From Streptomyces sp. 1222.5 (GTDB lineage Bacteria; Actinomycetota; Actinomycetes; Streptomycetales; Streptomycetaceae): a stretch of DNA of 64,000 nt. The notes beneath the pieces were generated by a model. The model ran no database searches and was not told the origin of the DNA. It worked only from the letters and a program-made list of their open reading frames with translations. This document shows positions 21,556 to 30,441 of this stretch, in pieces. The stretch is taken from assembly GCF_900105245.1 (NCBI RefSeq), contig NZ_FNSZ01000001.1:2666001-2730000 (forward strand), in the 5' to 3' direction. Within the stretch, counting starts at the first letter, position 1. Every line of letters begins with the position of its first letter. The translations under genes and the position numbers were made by a program.

Positions 21556-23001
21556 TCAGAGCGCGAGACCGGTGAGGACCAGCACGCGCTCGTAGGTGTA
21601 GTCCTCCATGGCGAACCGCACGCCCTCGCGGCCCACGCCGGACTGCTTGGCGCCGCCGTACGGCATCTGGTCGGCACGGTAGGACGGGACGTCGCCGATC
21701 ACCACGCCACCGACCTCGAGGGCGCGGTGGGCGCGGAAGGCGACCTGGACGTCGCGGGTGAACACGCCTGCCTGGAGGCCGTACTTGGAGTTGTTGACCG
21801 CGGCGAAGGCCTCGGCCTCGCCGTCCACCTTCTGCACGGTGAGGACCGGTCCGAAGACCTCCTCGCAGGCGAGGGTGGCGTTCGCGGGCACGTCGGTGAG
21901 GACGGTCGGCGCGTAGGAGGCGCCGTCGCGGTCGCCGCCGGTGAGCAGCGTGGCGCCGGCCTCGACCGCCTCCTTGACCCACGACTCGACGCGCTTGGCG
22001 GCGTCCTCGCTGACCAGCGGGCCGACGTCGGTCTTGTCGTCGTTGGGGTCACCGGTGACCTGGGCCTCGACGGCGGCCACGACGCGCGGCAGCAGCCGGT
22101 CGTAGACGGACGCGTCGGCGATCACGCGCTGCACGGAGATGCAGGACTGGCCGCCCTGGTAGTTGGAGAAGGTCGCGATGCGGGTCGCGGCCCAGTCCAG
22201 GTCGGCGTCGCTCGCGAAGTCGCCGAGGACGACGGCCGCGCCGTTGCCGCCCAGCTCCAGGGTGCAGTGCTTGCGCGGCACGGAGTCCATGATCGCGTAA
22301 CCGACCTTCTCCGAACCGGTGAAGGAGATGACCGGCAGGCGCTCGTCCTGGACCAGGGCGGGCATGCGGTCGTTGGCGACCGGCAGGATCGACCAGGAGC
22401 CGGCGGGCAGCTCGGTCTCGGCGAGCAGCTCACCGAGGATCAGACCGGAGAGCGGGGTGGCCGGGGCCGGCTTCAGGATGATCGGCGCGCCGGCGGCGAT
22501 CGCCGGGGCGACCTTGTGGGCGCACAGGTTCAGCGGGAAGTTGAACGGCGCGATGCCGAGGACGACGCCCTTCGGGAAGCGACGGGTGAGCGCCAGGCGG
22601 CCCTGGCCACCGGCGTCGGTGTCGAGGCGCTGGGCCTCGCCGCCGTTGAACCGGCGGGCCTCCTCGGCGGCGAACCGGAACACGGAGACGGCACGGCCGA
22701 CCTCGCCCCGGGCCCACTTGATCGGCTTGCCGTTCTCGGCGGAGATCAGCTGGGCGATCTCCTCGGTGCGCTCGACCAGCCGCTTGCTGACGTGGTCGAG
22801 GGCGGCGGCACGTACGTGCGCCGGGGTGGCGGCGAACTCGTCCCGCACGGCGTACGCGGCGGCCACGGCCTCCTCGACCTGGGCGTCGTTCGGCACGCTG
22901 ACCTTGCCGACGAGACGGCCATCCCACGGCGAGGTGACGTCGAAGGTGTCCTCGCCGATGACCTGGCGGCCGGCGAGCCAGAAGGCGTGGGTGGAAGTCA
23001 T
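21556..23001 (-). CDS. NAD(P)-dependent aldehyde dehydrogenase (succinate-semialdehyde/GAPN-like)
   Basis: A 481-aa ALDH with cofactor-site LGIAPFNFPLN and KPAPATP, the general-base Glu in LELGGN and the catalytic Cys in GGQSCISVQR (about residue 285). The GGNGAAVVL and GQSCIS variants are closer to the lactaldehyde/succinate-semialdehyde/GAPN branch than to betaine aldehyde dehydrogenases. With the PucR regulator next door and gabT about 5 kb away, oxidation of succinate semialdehyde from GABA is a reasonable inference, not proven. It has its own terminator. Upstream is the 16-bp repeat array. Confidence 0.88.
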   Translation of the reverse strand: MTSTHAFWLAGRQVIGEDTFDVTSPWDGRLVGKVSVPNDAQVEEAVAAAYAVRDEFAATPAHVRAAALDHVSKRLVERTEEIAQLISAENGKPIKWARGEVGRAVSVFRFAAEEARRFNGGEAQRLDTDAGGQGRLALTRRFPKGVVLGIAPFNFPLNLCAHKVAPAIAAGAPIILKPAPATPLSGLILGELLAETELPAGSWSILPVANDRMPALVQDERLPVISFTGSEKVGYAIMDSVPRKHCTLELGGNGAAVVLGDFASDADLDWAATRIATFSNYQGGQSCISVQRVIADASVYDRLLPRVVAAVEAQVTGDPNDDKTDVGPLVSEDAAKRVESWVKEAVEAGATLLTGGDRDGASYAPTVLTDVPANATLACEEVFGPVLTVQKVDGEAEAFAAVNNSKYGLQAGVFTRDVQVAFRAHRALEVGGVVIGDVPSYRADQMPYGGAKQSGVGREGVRFAMEDYTYERVLVLTGLAL

Positions 23002-23152
23002 ATGCGAGTCCCGGCCCTTCCGCGTTGGGGGTGTGCTTTCGGTTCGCTGTCCACGGTAGGGCGGGGGCGCCCGAGGGTCGCTTGTCCGAGTCGTAGCAGT
23101 CGCGACGGGGGGTACGCCGGAATGGCGGGGTCGGTGGGGTGGGGCGGGCGGT

Positions 23153-23343
23153 GCCGGACGGGTGGGGAGCCGGACGACGGGGAGCCGGACGGACGGGGAG
23201 CCGGACGGACAGGAAGCCGGACGGACAGGAAGCCGGACGGATGGGGTGCCGGACGGACAGGAAGCCGGACGGATGGGGTGCCGGACGGACAGGAAGCCGG
23301 ACGGATGGGGTGCCGGGTGACTGCCATGCCGGACGAGCTGCCG
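23153..23343. repeat. 16-bp intergenic tandem array (about 12 units)
   Basis: Units begin GCCGGACGG at 23153, 23169, 23184, 23200, 23216, 23232, 23248, 23264, 23280 and 23296, with two diverged units after. One unit is 15 bp. Two sub-types, ending ACAGGAA and ATGGGGT, alternate perfectly over the last six good units, so a 32-bp higher-order unit was itself amplified. The period is not a multiple of three, and it lies between PucR (ends 23479) and the ALDH start (23001), so it is non-coding. The rest of 23002-23478 shows no gene. Confidence 0.9.
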
Positions 23344-23478
23344 TGCTGGACGACCGGCGTGCCGAGCGGGCGGGGTGCCGCGCCGATGGGGGCGAACAGG
23401 GCCAGGGGCCGGGGTGTCCCAGGGGGCGAGGTGCCTGACAGCCGAGGTGTCGGACGGGCGGGCTGCCCGCTGCCCGGG

Positions 23479-25119
23479 CTACTCCGTCGTCGTCGCCTTC
23501 AGGGCGAGCCACAGCTCCATCCGGACGTCGGGGTCGTCCAGGGAGCGGCCGAGGATCTCCTCGACACGGCGCATCCGGTAGCGCAGCGTGTGCCGGTGGA
23601 CGCCGAGATCCGCGGCGGCCGCGTCCCACTGGCCGTGCCGCGACAGCCACGCCCGCAGCGAGGCGACCAGGTCTCCCCGTCCCGTCGCGTCGTGCTCGTG
23701 CAGCGCCCGCAGCAACCCGTCGGCGAACGCCTTCACCGCGTCGTCTGCCAGTAGCGGCAGCACGGAACCCGCGGCCAGCTGCTCGTGCTCCACGAACCCC
23801 CGGCCCCGCCGCCGCGCCACCGACAACGCCTGCTCGGCCTGTTTGTAGGCCGCCGCCGCGGCGATCGGCCCGGTGGGCGCGGAGAGCCCGACGACCAGCT
23901 CGTGCTCCTCCGCGACCGCCTGCTCGGGCACCGCCCGTGCCGCTTCGAGCGCCATCGCGTACTCCACGCACGCGGCCACCGCCGGGCCCCCGTCCGCGGC
24001 GAGCACCACCAGCCGCTCCCCCTCGGGCACGACCAGCACGGCCTCGCCGGAGCGCGCGGCGGCGGACTCCACGGTCTCCGTGAGGCCGCCCAGCGGATCA
24101 CCGCCCGCGTCGGCGGCGGCGGGCACGGCCGCGCCGGACCTGGCCGCGGTGACGGGCGTCCGCGCGGCCGGCCCCGGCAGCGACTCGGCGACGATCATCC
24201 GGAAGGGCGCGTCGAGCAATTCGCCGTACAGGTCCCCGGCGACGGCCCGGGCGTGGTCGGGCTCGCCGGCGAGCAGCATGCGCAGCACCGCCGTGCCGAT
24301 CCGCTGCTCGGCCGCCTGCAGGGAGCGCGACCGCTCGGTGACGAGGGTGAGCAGGGCGATGGCGGAGTGGACGGCGTAGCGCTCGGCGGTGCCGAGCGCG
24401 GCGGCCGTGCCGACGGCGAGCGCGGCACGCGGGCGGCGGCCGGTGCCCAGCGAGTGCAGCTCGACCCGGTCCTCGTGCTCGGGTCCGCCGACGACGGAGG
24501 AGGCGGGCGCGGACCGCTCCCGGAGCCGTTCGACCTCCGCGGTCAGCCGGGCGGCGCGCCTGCCGGCCCACTCCGGTGCGGCGGCGACGACTGCGCCCGA
24601 GGCGTCGTAGAGGGCGGCCCAGCCGTCCACCTGTACGGCGAGGGCGGTGAGGAGGCCTTCCGGGCCGGCGTTGAGGGCCTGCTTGGTCAGTTCGCGCTGG
24701 GCGGCGAAGCCTGCCGTGACCGCGCGGTACTGGTCGGCGGCGATCGCCGCGGACACGGCCTTGCTGATGGCGAGGAAGGGGGTGCGGCGGGGGACCTCCA
24801 GCAGGGGCAGGCCCTCCTGGGCGCAGGCGTCGACCAGGGCCTTCGGGATGTCCTCGTAGTTGACGCCGACGGCGAAGCCGAGTCCGACGACGCCCGCGCC
24901 GACCAGTCGCCGCACGTAGCGGCGCATGGCCTCCGGATCCTCCGCGTCCAGCTTGAGCGCGGTGATCAACAGCAGCTCGCCGCCCTCCATGTAGGGGACG
25001 GGGTCGGCCAGCTCGCTGACGTGCGCCCAGCGGACGGGCACGTCGAGGCGGTCCTCGCCCGCGCGCACGGTCAGCTTGAGCGCGGAGTGGTGGACGAGCG
25101 AGGCGAGGGTCGGGGGCAT
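23479..25119 (-). CDS. PucR family transcriptional regulator
   Basis: A 546-aa regulator. Residues ~1-125 match the PucR N-terminal domain (LKLTVRAGEDRLDVPVRWAH, SELADPVPYMEGGELLLITA). The middle resembles the CdaR GGDEF-like domain. The C-terminal helix-turn-helix of the PucR/CdaR type is AAADLGVHRHTLRYRMRRVE, followed by LDDPDVRMELWLAL. Members activate purine, GABA or polyamine catabolic genes in response to metabolites. The neighbours (ALDH, gabT) make a GABA/polyamine role likely. It shares the strand of both the ALDH and the ATPase gene. Confidence 0.9.
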   Translation of the reverse strand: MPPTLASLVHHSALKLTVRAGEDRLDVPVRWAHVSELADPVPYMEGGELLLITALKLDAEDPEAMRRYVRRLVGAGVVGLGFAVGVNYEDIPKALVDACAQEGLPLLEVPRRTPFLAISKAVSAAIAADQYRAVTAGFAAQRELTKQALNAGPEGLLTALAVQVDGWAALYDASGAVVAAAPEWAGRRAARLTAEVERLRERSAPASSVVGGPEHEDRVELHSLGTGRRPRAALAVGTAAALGTAERYAVHSAIALLTLVTERSRSLQAAEQRIGTAVLRMLLAGEPDHARAVAGDLYGELLDAPFRMIVAESLPGPAARTPVTAARSGAAVPAAADAGGDPLGGLTETVESAAARSGEAVLVVPEGERLVVLAADGGPAVAACVEYAMALEAARAVPEQAVAEEHELVVGLSAPTGPIAAAAAYKQAEQALSVARRRGRGFVEHEQLAAGSVLPLLADDAVKAFADGLLRALHEHDATGRGDLVASLRAWLSRHGQWDAAAADLGVHRHTLRYRMRRVEEILGRSLDDPDVRMELWLALKATTTE

Positions 25120-25225
25120 GGGGCCTTCACGGTGAGCCGGACATGGTGATCGAGGTGATCTTTTGGCCGCCGCGTATGAACGGCCTACGCCGATTCTGCC
25201 TCACCGTACGATCGGCCGCTGGCCC

Positions 25226-27628
25226 TCACGCCCGCAGGTCCACCAGCAGCGGCGGCGCGTGCTCGCCCTGCACGCTGGTCAGCGACAACACGGCGTGCCC
25301 GGGCGGCACCGCGTGCGCCAACTCGGACGCCGACCACCGCTCCCGCTCCACCTGCCGCACGGTGACGGCCTCCGTCGTCACCGCCCTGCCGGTCACCAGC
25401 TTGCGCAGCGCATGGATCGCGCGGGTCATGGGCTGGTCCGCGAAGACGGTGTGCTGGGCCACGTCTTTCGTCTCCACCCACTGGGTGCCCCAGGCGTCCG
25501 CGAACCGGCTGCCGTCCCATGTGGTGACGCCGGAGAACGCCATCCGGCACCCGACGGCCGCGTACAACGGCCCGTGCAGTGCCTCGGGGACGTCACCGAC
25601 CGTGCGCAGGGCGAGGACCACCCCCGCGTTGCGGGAGCGCAGACGCTGCATGCGCCTGACGGACTCGGTCGTCACCGCACCCGTGGCGTCGTCCAGGACG
25701 AGGAAGGCGAAGTGAGCCCGGTTCCCTGTCGTCGCCACAGCGCCGAACTGGGCGAGCAGCAGCCGGCTGATGAGCCGTGACGCCTCCTCGTGGCCGCGTT
25801 CGGGCAGGTCGATTCGGACGCGCAGCGGATGGTGCGCGACGGCACGCAGGGAGAACGGCCGGCTTCCCGTCCTGTCCGCGCCGAAGAAGTCGGCGAACAC
25901 CGGCCGGTCCAGGACGGCGAGGCGGTCGGCCAGCACCGGCGCGGGGTCGCCCGCACCGGCATACTGCCGGGCTCGGGCATCCAGTTCACGGCGCATCGTG
26001 GTGTGCTCCTCCGCGGCGAGCGCGGCACGCAGGGATTCCAGCGCCGAGGGCTCACCCTCCAGCAGCTCCCGCAGGACGGGCAGGGTCGGGAAACGCCCGT
26101 ACGCGGTCTGGTACGGCCCGAGAAGCTGGGCGAGGGCCGTGGCCGCACGCTGTGAGCTCACCGTGTCCAGGTCTCCGACCAGTCCTTCCGCGAGGAAGGC
26201 GGCCGCCTCGTCCGGGTCGTCGGAGTCGGCGTACGGGTCCAGGTCGTACTCGGAGGCCGGATCCCCGAGGCGGACGACCACGTCGTAGGCGGAGTCGGGA
26301 CCGAGCGGGGCCCCGGCGGCACAGACGGCGACGACGGCGCACCTTCCGGCCAGCGCCTGCAGGCCGAGGAATTCGACCACAGGCCGGACCAGATGGCGTG
26401 TCTTGCCGGAGCCGGAGGGACCGACGGCCAGCAGCGAGGTGCCGAGGGTGTCCGTTCCCAGAGCCGCCCCGGCTCCGCCGTAGGCGGCCGGGACGCGGTC
26501 TCCCGCTGTCCACTGCCCGATCCGCACCTGTCCGGCGAGCAGATCGTGCCGGTCGGACCGACCCGGCAGATCGCGGTCCCCCGACGGGTGGGTCCACGCA
26601 GCGGCTCCCTCGCGCAGCACCGTGTCGGTGAAGGCCGAAAGCCGTGCCCGGGCCCTGGCCATGGCCCACATGTGGCCGACCCTCGCGCAGTCCACGTCGT
26701 TCATGCGTCCAGCCCGCACCTCGCCGGTGAGCGCGTCCGCTGCCTGATGCTGGCCGGCTTCGCGCAGGTCGGGCCATTGCGAGGAGCGGAGGTCGACGGT
26801 CGGCCGCTCCACCTCGCCCGCCTTCGCGCGCGCGGCGAGCAGCTCCTTCGCGTAGGGCCACCAGCCGCCGATCCGGGCGAACGGCCACAGCACCAGCAGG
26901 GTGATGAGCGCGTACAGGCCGTCGGTGAGCAGTTCCGAGGCGAACACCGCGTAGTCGCCGGTAACGAGAACGATCAGGGAGAAGAGCGGGTCCTGAACGG
27001 GCAGGGGATCCCAGCCGAGGCCGAAGGCGCTGGGAAAGACGAAGGCCAGCGCGATGAGCGCACCGACCGCCGCGCTCAGGGCGCGGGCGGGCTGCGCGCG
27101 GCCGGTGACGACGTGCCGGATGATGTCGGGCCAGCTGCCCAGGCGCGCCATGGCGTAGACGAGGAGCCCGAAGAACACGCCGTCGGCGACCCTGATGGCC
27201 TCCCCGCCCTCACTGCCCTTGGGGGAGGTGGTGCCGGCCCACCACCAGTCGTCGGGGGTGAAGAGCTTCAGGATGGCCCACTGGTAGGGAATGCTTCCGT
27301 GCCTCCAGAGGGACCAGAGGAGGAGTCCCGCCACCAGGGGGATGAAGAAGCCGACGATGGTGACGGGGGCCAGCCGCCGTTCCTGACGGGAGATCTTCGG
27401 CCGGCGGTAGCGGTAGCGCCAGATGCCGGGCTCGACAGCCGGGCGGGGTGCGTCGAGCCAGTCGGCGACCGACGAGGGGGCTTGCGAGGTGTGCGGAGCG
27501 TAAGAGGGGGGTACCTCCGGTGCCCGCGTGGGCATGGGCGGTACCCCGCCCCCCTCAGGGGGAGTCGTCGGGCGGGGTACCGGGTTCGCATGCGTGCCGC
27601 GTGCGTCCCGTGTCCCGTCGCTGTCCAT
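25226..27628 (-). CDS. Membrane-anchored conjugation-type ATPase (TraG/VirD4-like)
   Basis: The ATG at 27628 with an AGGGGG site gives 800 aa; an in-frame start at 27664 is weaker. A Pro-rich cytoplasmic N-terminus (residues 1-~75) precedes three to four membrane segments (LAPVTIVGFFIPLVAGLLLW; AVGALIALAFVFPSAF; LLTDGLYALITLLVLWPFA). The ATPase core has Walker A GPSGSGKT and Walker B FAFLVLDDAT, and a late RxxxRNAGVVLALRT segment, as in coupling proteins of conjugation. No relaxase or other tra genes lie nearby. It may be a chromosomal homologue of unknown job. The gene is divergent from gabT. Confidence 0.75.
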   Translation of the reverse strand: MDSDGTRDARGTHANPVPRPTTPPEGGGVPPMPTRAPEVPPSYAPHTSQAPSSVADWLDAPRPAVEPGIWRYRYRRPKISRQERRLAPVTIVGFFIPLVAGLLLWSLWRHGSIPYQWAILKLFTPDDWWWAGTTSPKGSEGGEAIRVADGVFFGLLVYAMARLGSWPDIIRHVVTGRAQPARALSAAVGALIALAFVFPSAFGLGWDPLPVQDPLFSLIVLVTGDYAVFASELLTDGLYALITLLVLWPFARIGGWWPYAKELLAARAKAGEVERPTVDLRSSQWPDLREAGQHQAADALTGEVRAGRMNDVDCARVGHMWAMARARARLSAFTDTVLREGAAAWTHPSGDRDLPGRSDRHDLLAGQVRIGQWTAGDRVPAAYGGAGAALGTDTLGTSLLAVGPSGSGKTRHLVRPVVEFLGLQALAGRCAVVAVCAAGAPLGPDSAYDVVVRLGDPASEYDLDPYADSDDPDEAAAFLAEGLVGDLDTVSSQRAATALAQLLGPYQTAYGRFPTLPVLRELLEGEPSALESLRAALAAEEHTTMRRELDARARQYAGAGDPAPVLADRLAVLDRPVFADFFGADRTGSRPFSLRAVAHHPLRVRIDLPERGHEEASRLISRLLLAQFGAVATTGNRAHFAFLVLDDATGAVTTESVRRMQRLRSRNAGVVLALRTVGDVPEALHGPLYAAVGCRMAFSGVTTWDGSRFADAWGTQWVETKDVAQHTVFADQPMTRAIHALRKLVTGRAVTTEAVTVRQVERERWSASELAHAVPPGHAVLSLTSVQGEHAPPLLVDLRA

Positions 27629-27920
27629 CCGTCCTGCCCCCTGACCAGCCGTTCCATCCACCATCAGCGAGCCAATCTAACGCCCCGGCAAGGGGAGTTC
27701 ACCGCTTACGCGGCCGTACGTTCCCCACTTGGCCGCCGCGACCCCGACGGCCCCGGTATGTCCACCGCGGACAACCGTCCGCGCCGAAGACGCCCACATG
27801 GAGCATGCCCACCCACCATGCACGGACCTAGCCTGCGAAGAAAGATAGGTATGCGTCCGAAAACGCACCGCCCGGAACCGCCCGGGAACGCCCGGTACGC
27901 AAGATCATCAGGGAGCCCCC

Positions 27921-29255
27921 ATGACCGCACTTCCGCAGGAGCGCCGCGTCGTCACCGCCATCCCCGGCCCGAAGTCGCAGGAACTGCAGGCCCGCCGCAC
28001 CGCCGTGGTCGCGCAGGGCGTGGGCTCCGTGCTGCCGGTCTTCACCGCGCGCGCGGGCGGCGGGATCATCGAGGACGTCGACGGCAACCGCCTGATCGAC
28101 TTCGGTTCCGGCATCGCCGTGACCTCCGTGGGCGCGTCCGCCGAGGCCGTCGTCCGCCGGGCCGCCGCCCAGCTGGCCGACTTCACCCACACCTGTTTCA
28201 TGGTCACCCCGTACGAGGGCTACGTGGAGGTCGCCGAGGCCCTCGCGGAGCTCACCCCGGGTGACCACGAGAAGAAGTCCGCGCTGTTCAACTCCGGCGC
28301 CGAGGCCGTCGAGAACGCCGTCAAGATCGCCCGCGCGTACACCAAGCGCCAGGCCGTCGTCGTCTTCGACCACGGCTACCACGGCCGCACCAACCTGACC
28401 ATGGCTCTGACCGCCAAGAACATGCCGTACAAGCACGGCTTCGGTCCGTTCGCCCCCGAGGTCTACCGCGTCCCGGTCGCCTACGGCTACCGCTGGCCGA
28501 CCGGTGCGGAGAACGCCGGCCCCGAGGCCGCAAAGCAGGCCATCGACCAGATCACCAAGCAGGTCGGCCCGGACAACGTCGCCGCGATCATCATCGAGCC
28601 GGTGCTCGGCGAGGGCGGCTTCATCGAGCCCGCCAAGGGCTTCCTGCCGGCGATCCGCCAGTTCGCCGCCGACAACGGCATCGTCTTCGTCGCGGACGAG
28701 ATCCAGTCCGGCTTCTGCCGCACCGGCCAGTGGTTCGCGTGCGAGGACGAGGGCATCGTCCCGGACCTGATCACCACCGCCAAGGGCATCGCCGGCGGTC
28801 TGCCGCTGGCCGCCGTGACCGGCCGCGCCGAGATCATGGACGCCGCCCACGCCGGTGGCCTGGGCGGCACCTACGGCGGCAACCCGGTCGCCTGCGCCGG
28901 TGCGCTCGGCGCCATCGAGACCATGAAGGAGCTCGACCTCAACGGCAAGGCGAAGCACATCGAGGAGGTCATGAAGGGCCGCCTCGACGCCATGGCCGAG
29001 AAGTTCGACATCATCGGCGACGTCCGCGGCCGTGGCGCGATGATCGCCATCGAGCTGGTCAAGGACCGCGCCACGAAGGAGCCGAACCCGGAGGCGACCG
29101 CCGCGCTCGCCAAGGCCTGCCACGCCGAGGGTCTGCTGGTCCTCACCTGTGGCACCTACGGCAACGTGCTGCGCTTCCTGCCCCCGCTGGTGATCGGCGA
29201 CGACCTGCTCAACGAGGGTCTGGACATCATCGAGCAGGCCTTCGCGCGCATCTGA
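27921..29255 (+). CDS. gabT: 4-aminobutyrate (GABA) aminotransferase
   Basis: A 444-aa class III PLP aminotransferase that converts GABA and 2-oxoglutarate to succinate semialdehyde and glutamate. Motifs include GSGIAVTSVG, SGAEAVENAVKIAR, DHGYHGRTN and VADEIQSGFCRTG. The PLP lysine is in LITTAKGIAGGLPLAAV. Length and motifs fit GabT rather than ornithine or acetylornithine transaminases. Upstream 27665-27920 is a divergent promoter region shared with the ATPase gene; PucR is a plausible regulator. The product would be handled by the aldehyde dehydrogenase at 21556. Confidence 0.93.
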   Translation: MTALPQERRVVTAIPGPKSQELQARRTAVVAQGVGSVLPVFTARAGGGIIEDVDGNRLIDFGSGIAVTSVGASAEAVVRRAAAQLADFTHTCFMVTPYEGYVEVAEALAELTPGDHEKKSALFNSGAEAVENAVKIARAYTKRQAVVVFDHGYHGRTNLTMALTAKNMPYKHGFGPFAPEVYRVPVAYGYRWPTGAENAGPEAAKQAIDQITKQVGPDNVAAIIIEPVLGEGGFIEPAKGFLPAIRQFAADNGIVFVADEIQSGFCRTGQWFACEDEGIVPDLITTAKGIAGGLPLAAVTGRAEIMDAAHAGGLGGTYGGNPVACAGALGAIETMKELDLNGKAKHIEEVMKGRLDAMAEKFDIIGDVRGRGAMIAIELVKDRATKEPNPEATAALAKACHAEGLLVLTCGTYGNVLRFLPPLVIGDDLLNEGLDIIEQAFARI

Positions 29256-29682
29256 GCGACTGGTCCGCACCTCTGAAAGGGGTCCTGCGGCAGGCCGTGT
29301 GAAGAAGGTGTGCGAGGTGGATGTCGGGACGCGATTCCGGCTGCCCAAGCGCCCCGGCCTGCCGTAGGTTCTACCCAGATGAGAGATACACCCCGCCCAC
29401 AGGGGACTGTGGGCGATTTCAGGGCGGGGCCTCCCCAGCTTCGACCTGGTCGTGCCCTCGCGCACACAACCGGCGCCTGACGCCGGGATCTCCTCACCGA
29501 TCGGACGGTCGCCGCCCCAAACCCCCCGGGGCGCGCGACGTTCCGGTCCGGACGGCCGCCTCGGAACCATCCCCCCCTGTTCCGGGGCGGCCGACCTCCT
29601 TCCACCCGTGCACAGGCCCGGACCTGTGCACGGAGGGCCGTCTTCCGCCCCTCCGCCGGGTCCGACCTGCGAAGCTGGGCCG
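29256..29682. other. Intergenic region between gabT and the PAP2 gene
   Basis: This 427-bp stretch has no ORF with family resemblance. It contains the hairpin at 29391-29429 and a CCCGGGGCGCGCGAC-rich segment. The promoter of the PAP2 gene should lie at its right end. Confidence 0.5.
29391..29429 (+). terminator. Nested hairpin downstream of gabT
   Basis: GCCCACA (29395-29401) pairs with TGTGGGC (29408-29414), and the flanking CCCCGCCC (29391-29398) could alternatively pair with GGGCGGGG (29422-29429). The two are mutually exclusive in part. It is about 135 bp after the gabT stop, so its role as terminator is uncertain. Confidence 0.4.
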
Positions 29683-30441
29683 GTGTCGACCTCAGTCCGC
29701 CGCTCGCTGCTCCTCGGTGTCCCGGCCGTCCTCTTCGCCCTGATGACCTGGCAGGTGCTGGTCCACGGCCCGCTCCTGCGCCTGGACACCCGCCTCAGCG
29801 GGGCCCTCCGTCATCCGGACCTGTTCTCCGCCGCCCTGTCCGACCTCGGCAACGTCGAGGTCGCCCTGCCCGTGCTCGTGGCCGCCCTCGGGTACGCGGC
29901 CTGGCGGGGCCGGGCCGCCGGTGCGGCCCGCTGGTGGCTGCCGCCGCTGGCGGCGGCGGTGCCGATGGCGCTGGTCCCGGCGATCGTCGTACCGCTCAAG
30001 GACTGGACCGCCCGGCCGGGGACACCGGTGGTGCCCCCGGGGATCGGCTACTTCCCGTCCGGGCACACGGCGACGGCGGCGATCGCGTACGGCGGTGCGA
30101 CCCTGCTCCTGCTCCCCTGGCTCCGCTCGCCGGCCGCCCGCCGGACGCTGGTGGCCGGCTGCGCGCTCCTGGTCCTCGGGGTGTCGTTCGGCCTGGTCCG
30201 CCGTGGCTGGCACTGGCCGCTGGACGTGGTGGCCAGCTGGTGCCTGTGCACCGTGCTGCTGACCACCCAGGTCCTGGTGGTCAGCCGAAGTAGGCGTCGA
30301 AGTTCTTCTGGAACTCCCAGTTCGCGAAGCGGTCCCAGTTCACCGACCACGTCATCAGACCGCGCAGCGCCGGCCACGTCCCGTGTGTCGCGTACGAGCC
30401 GCAGTTCGTCCTCTTCGTCAGGCAGTCCAGGGTCTTGGTGA
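29683..30441 (+). CDS. PAP2 superfamily membrane phosphatase
   Basis: A GTG start at 29683 gives 252 aa. The PAP2 catalytic signature is present: KDWTARP (motif 1), PSGHTA (motif 2) and RGWHWPLDV (motif 3). Five to six membrane segments surround them. Such enzymes dephosphorylate lipid pyrophosphates or phosphatidate at the membrane. The last ~50 residues are Ser/Arg-rich, unlike PAP2 proteins, and lie antisense to the chitinase 3' end (161-bp overlap), so the true C-terminus may have been altered by a frameshift or stop loss. No terminator separates the convergent genes. Confidence 0.82.
   Translation: MSTSVRRSLLLGVPAVLFALMTWQVLVHGPLLRLDTRLSGALRHPDLFSAALSDLGNVEVALPVLVAALGYAAWRGRAAGAARWWLPPLAAAVPMALVPAIVVPLKDWTARPGTPVVPPGIGYFPSGHTATAAIAYGGATLLLLPWLRSPAARRTLVAGCALLVLGVSFGLVRRGWHWPLDVVASWCLCTVLLTTQVLVVSRSRRRSSSGTPSSRSGPSSPTTSSDRAAPATSRVSRTSRSSSSSSGSPGSW

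Noticed and set aside
22998..23327. Proline/serine-rich ORF over the 16-bp array
   Set aside because: Composition is imposed by the repeat, the period is not a multiple of three and no start site is supported.
29452..29682. Longer start for the PAP2 protein
   Set aside because: The added residues are low complexity and the GTG at 29683 directly precedes the first membrane helix.
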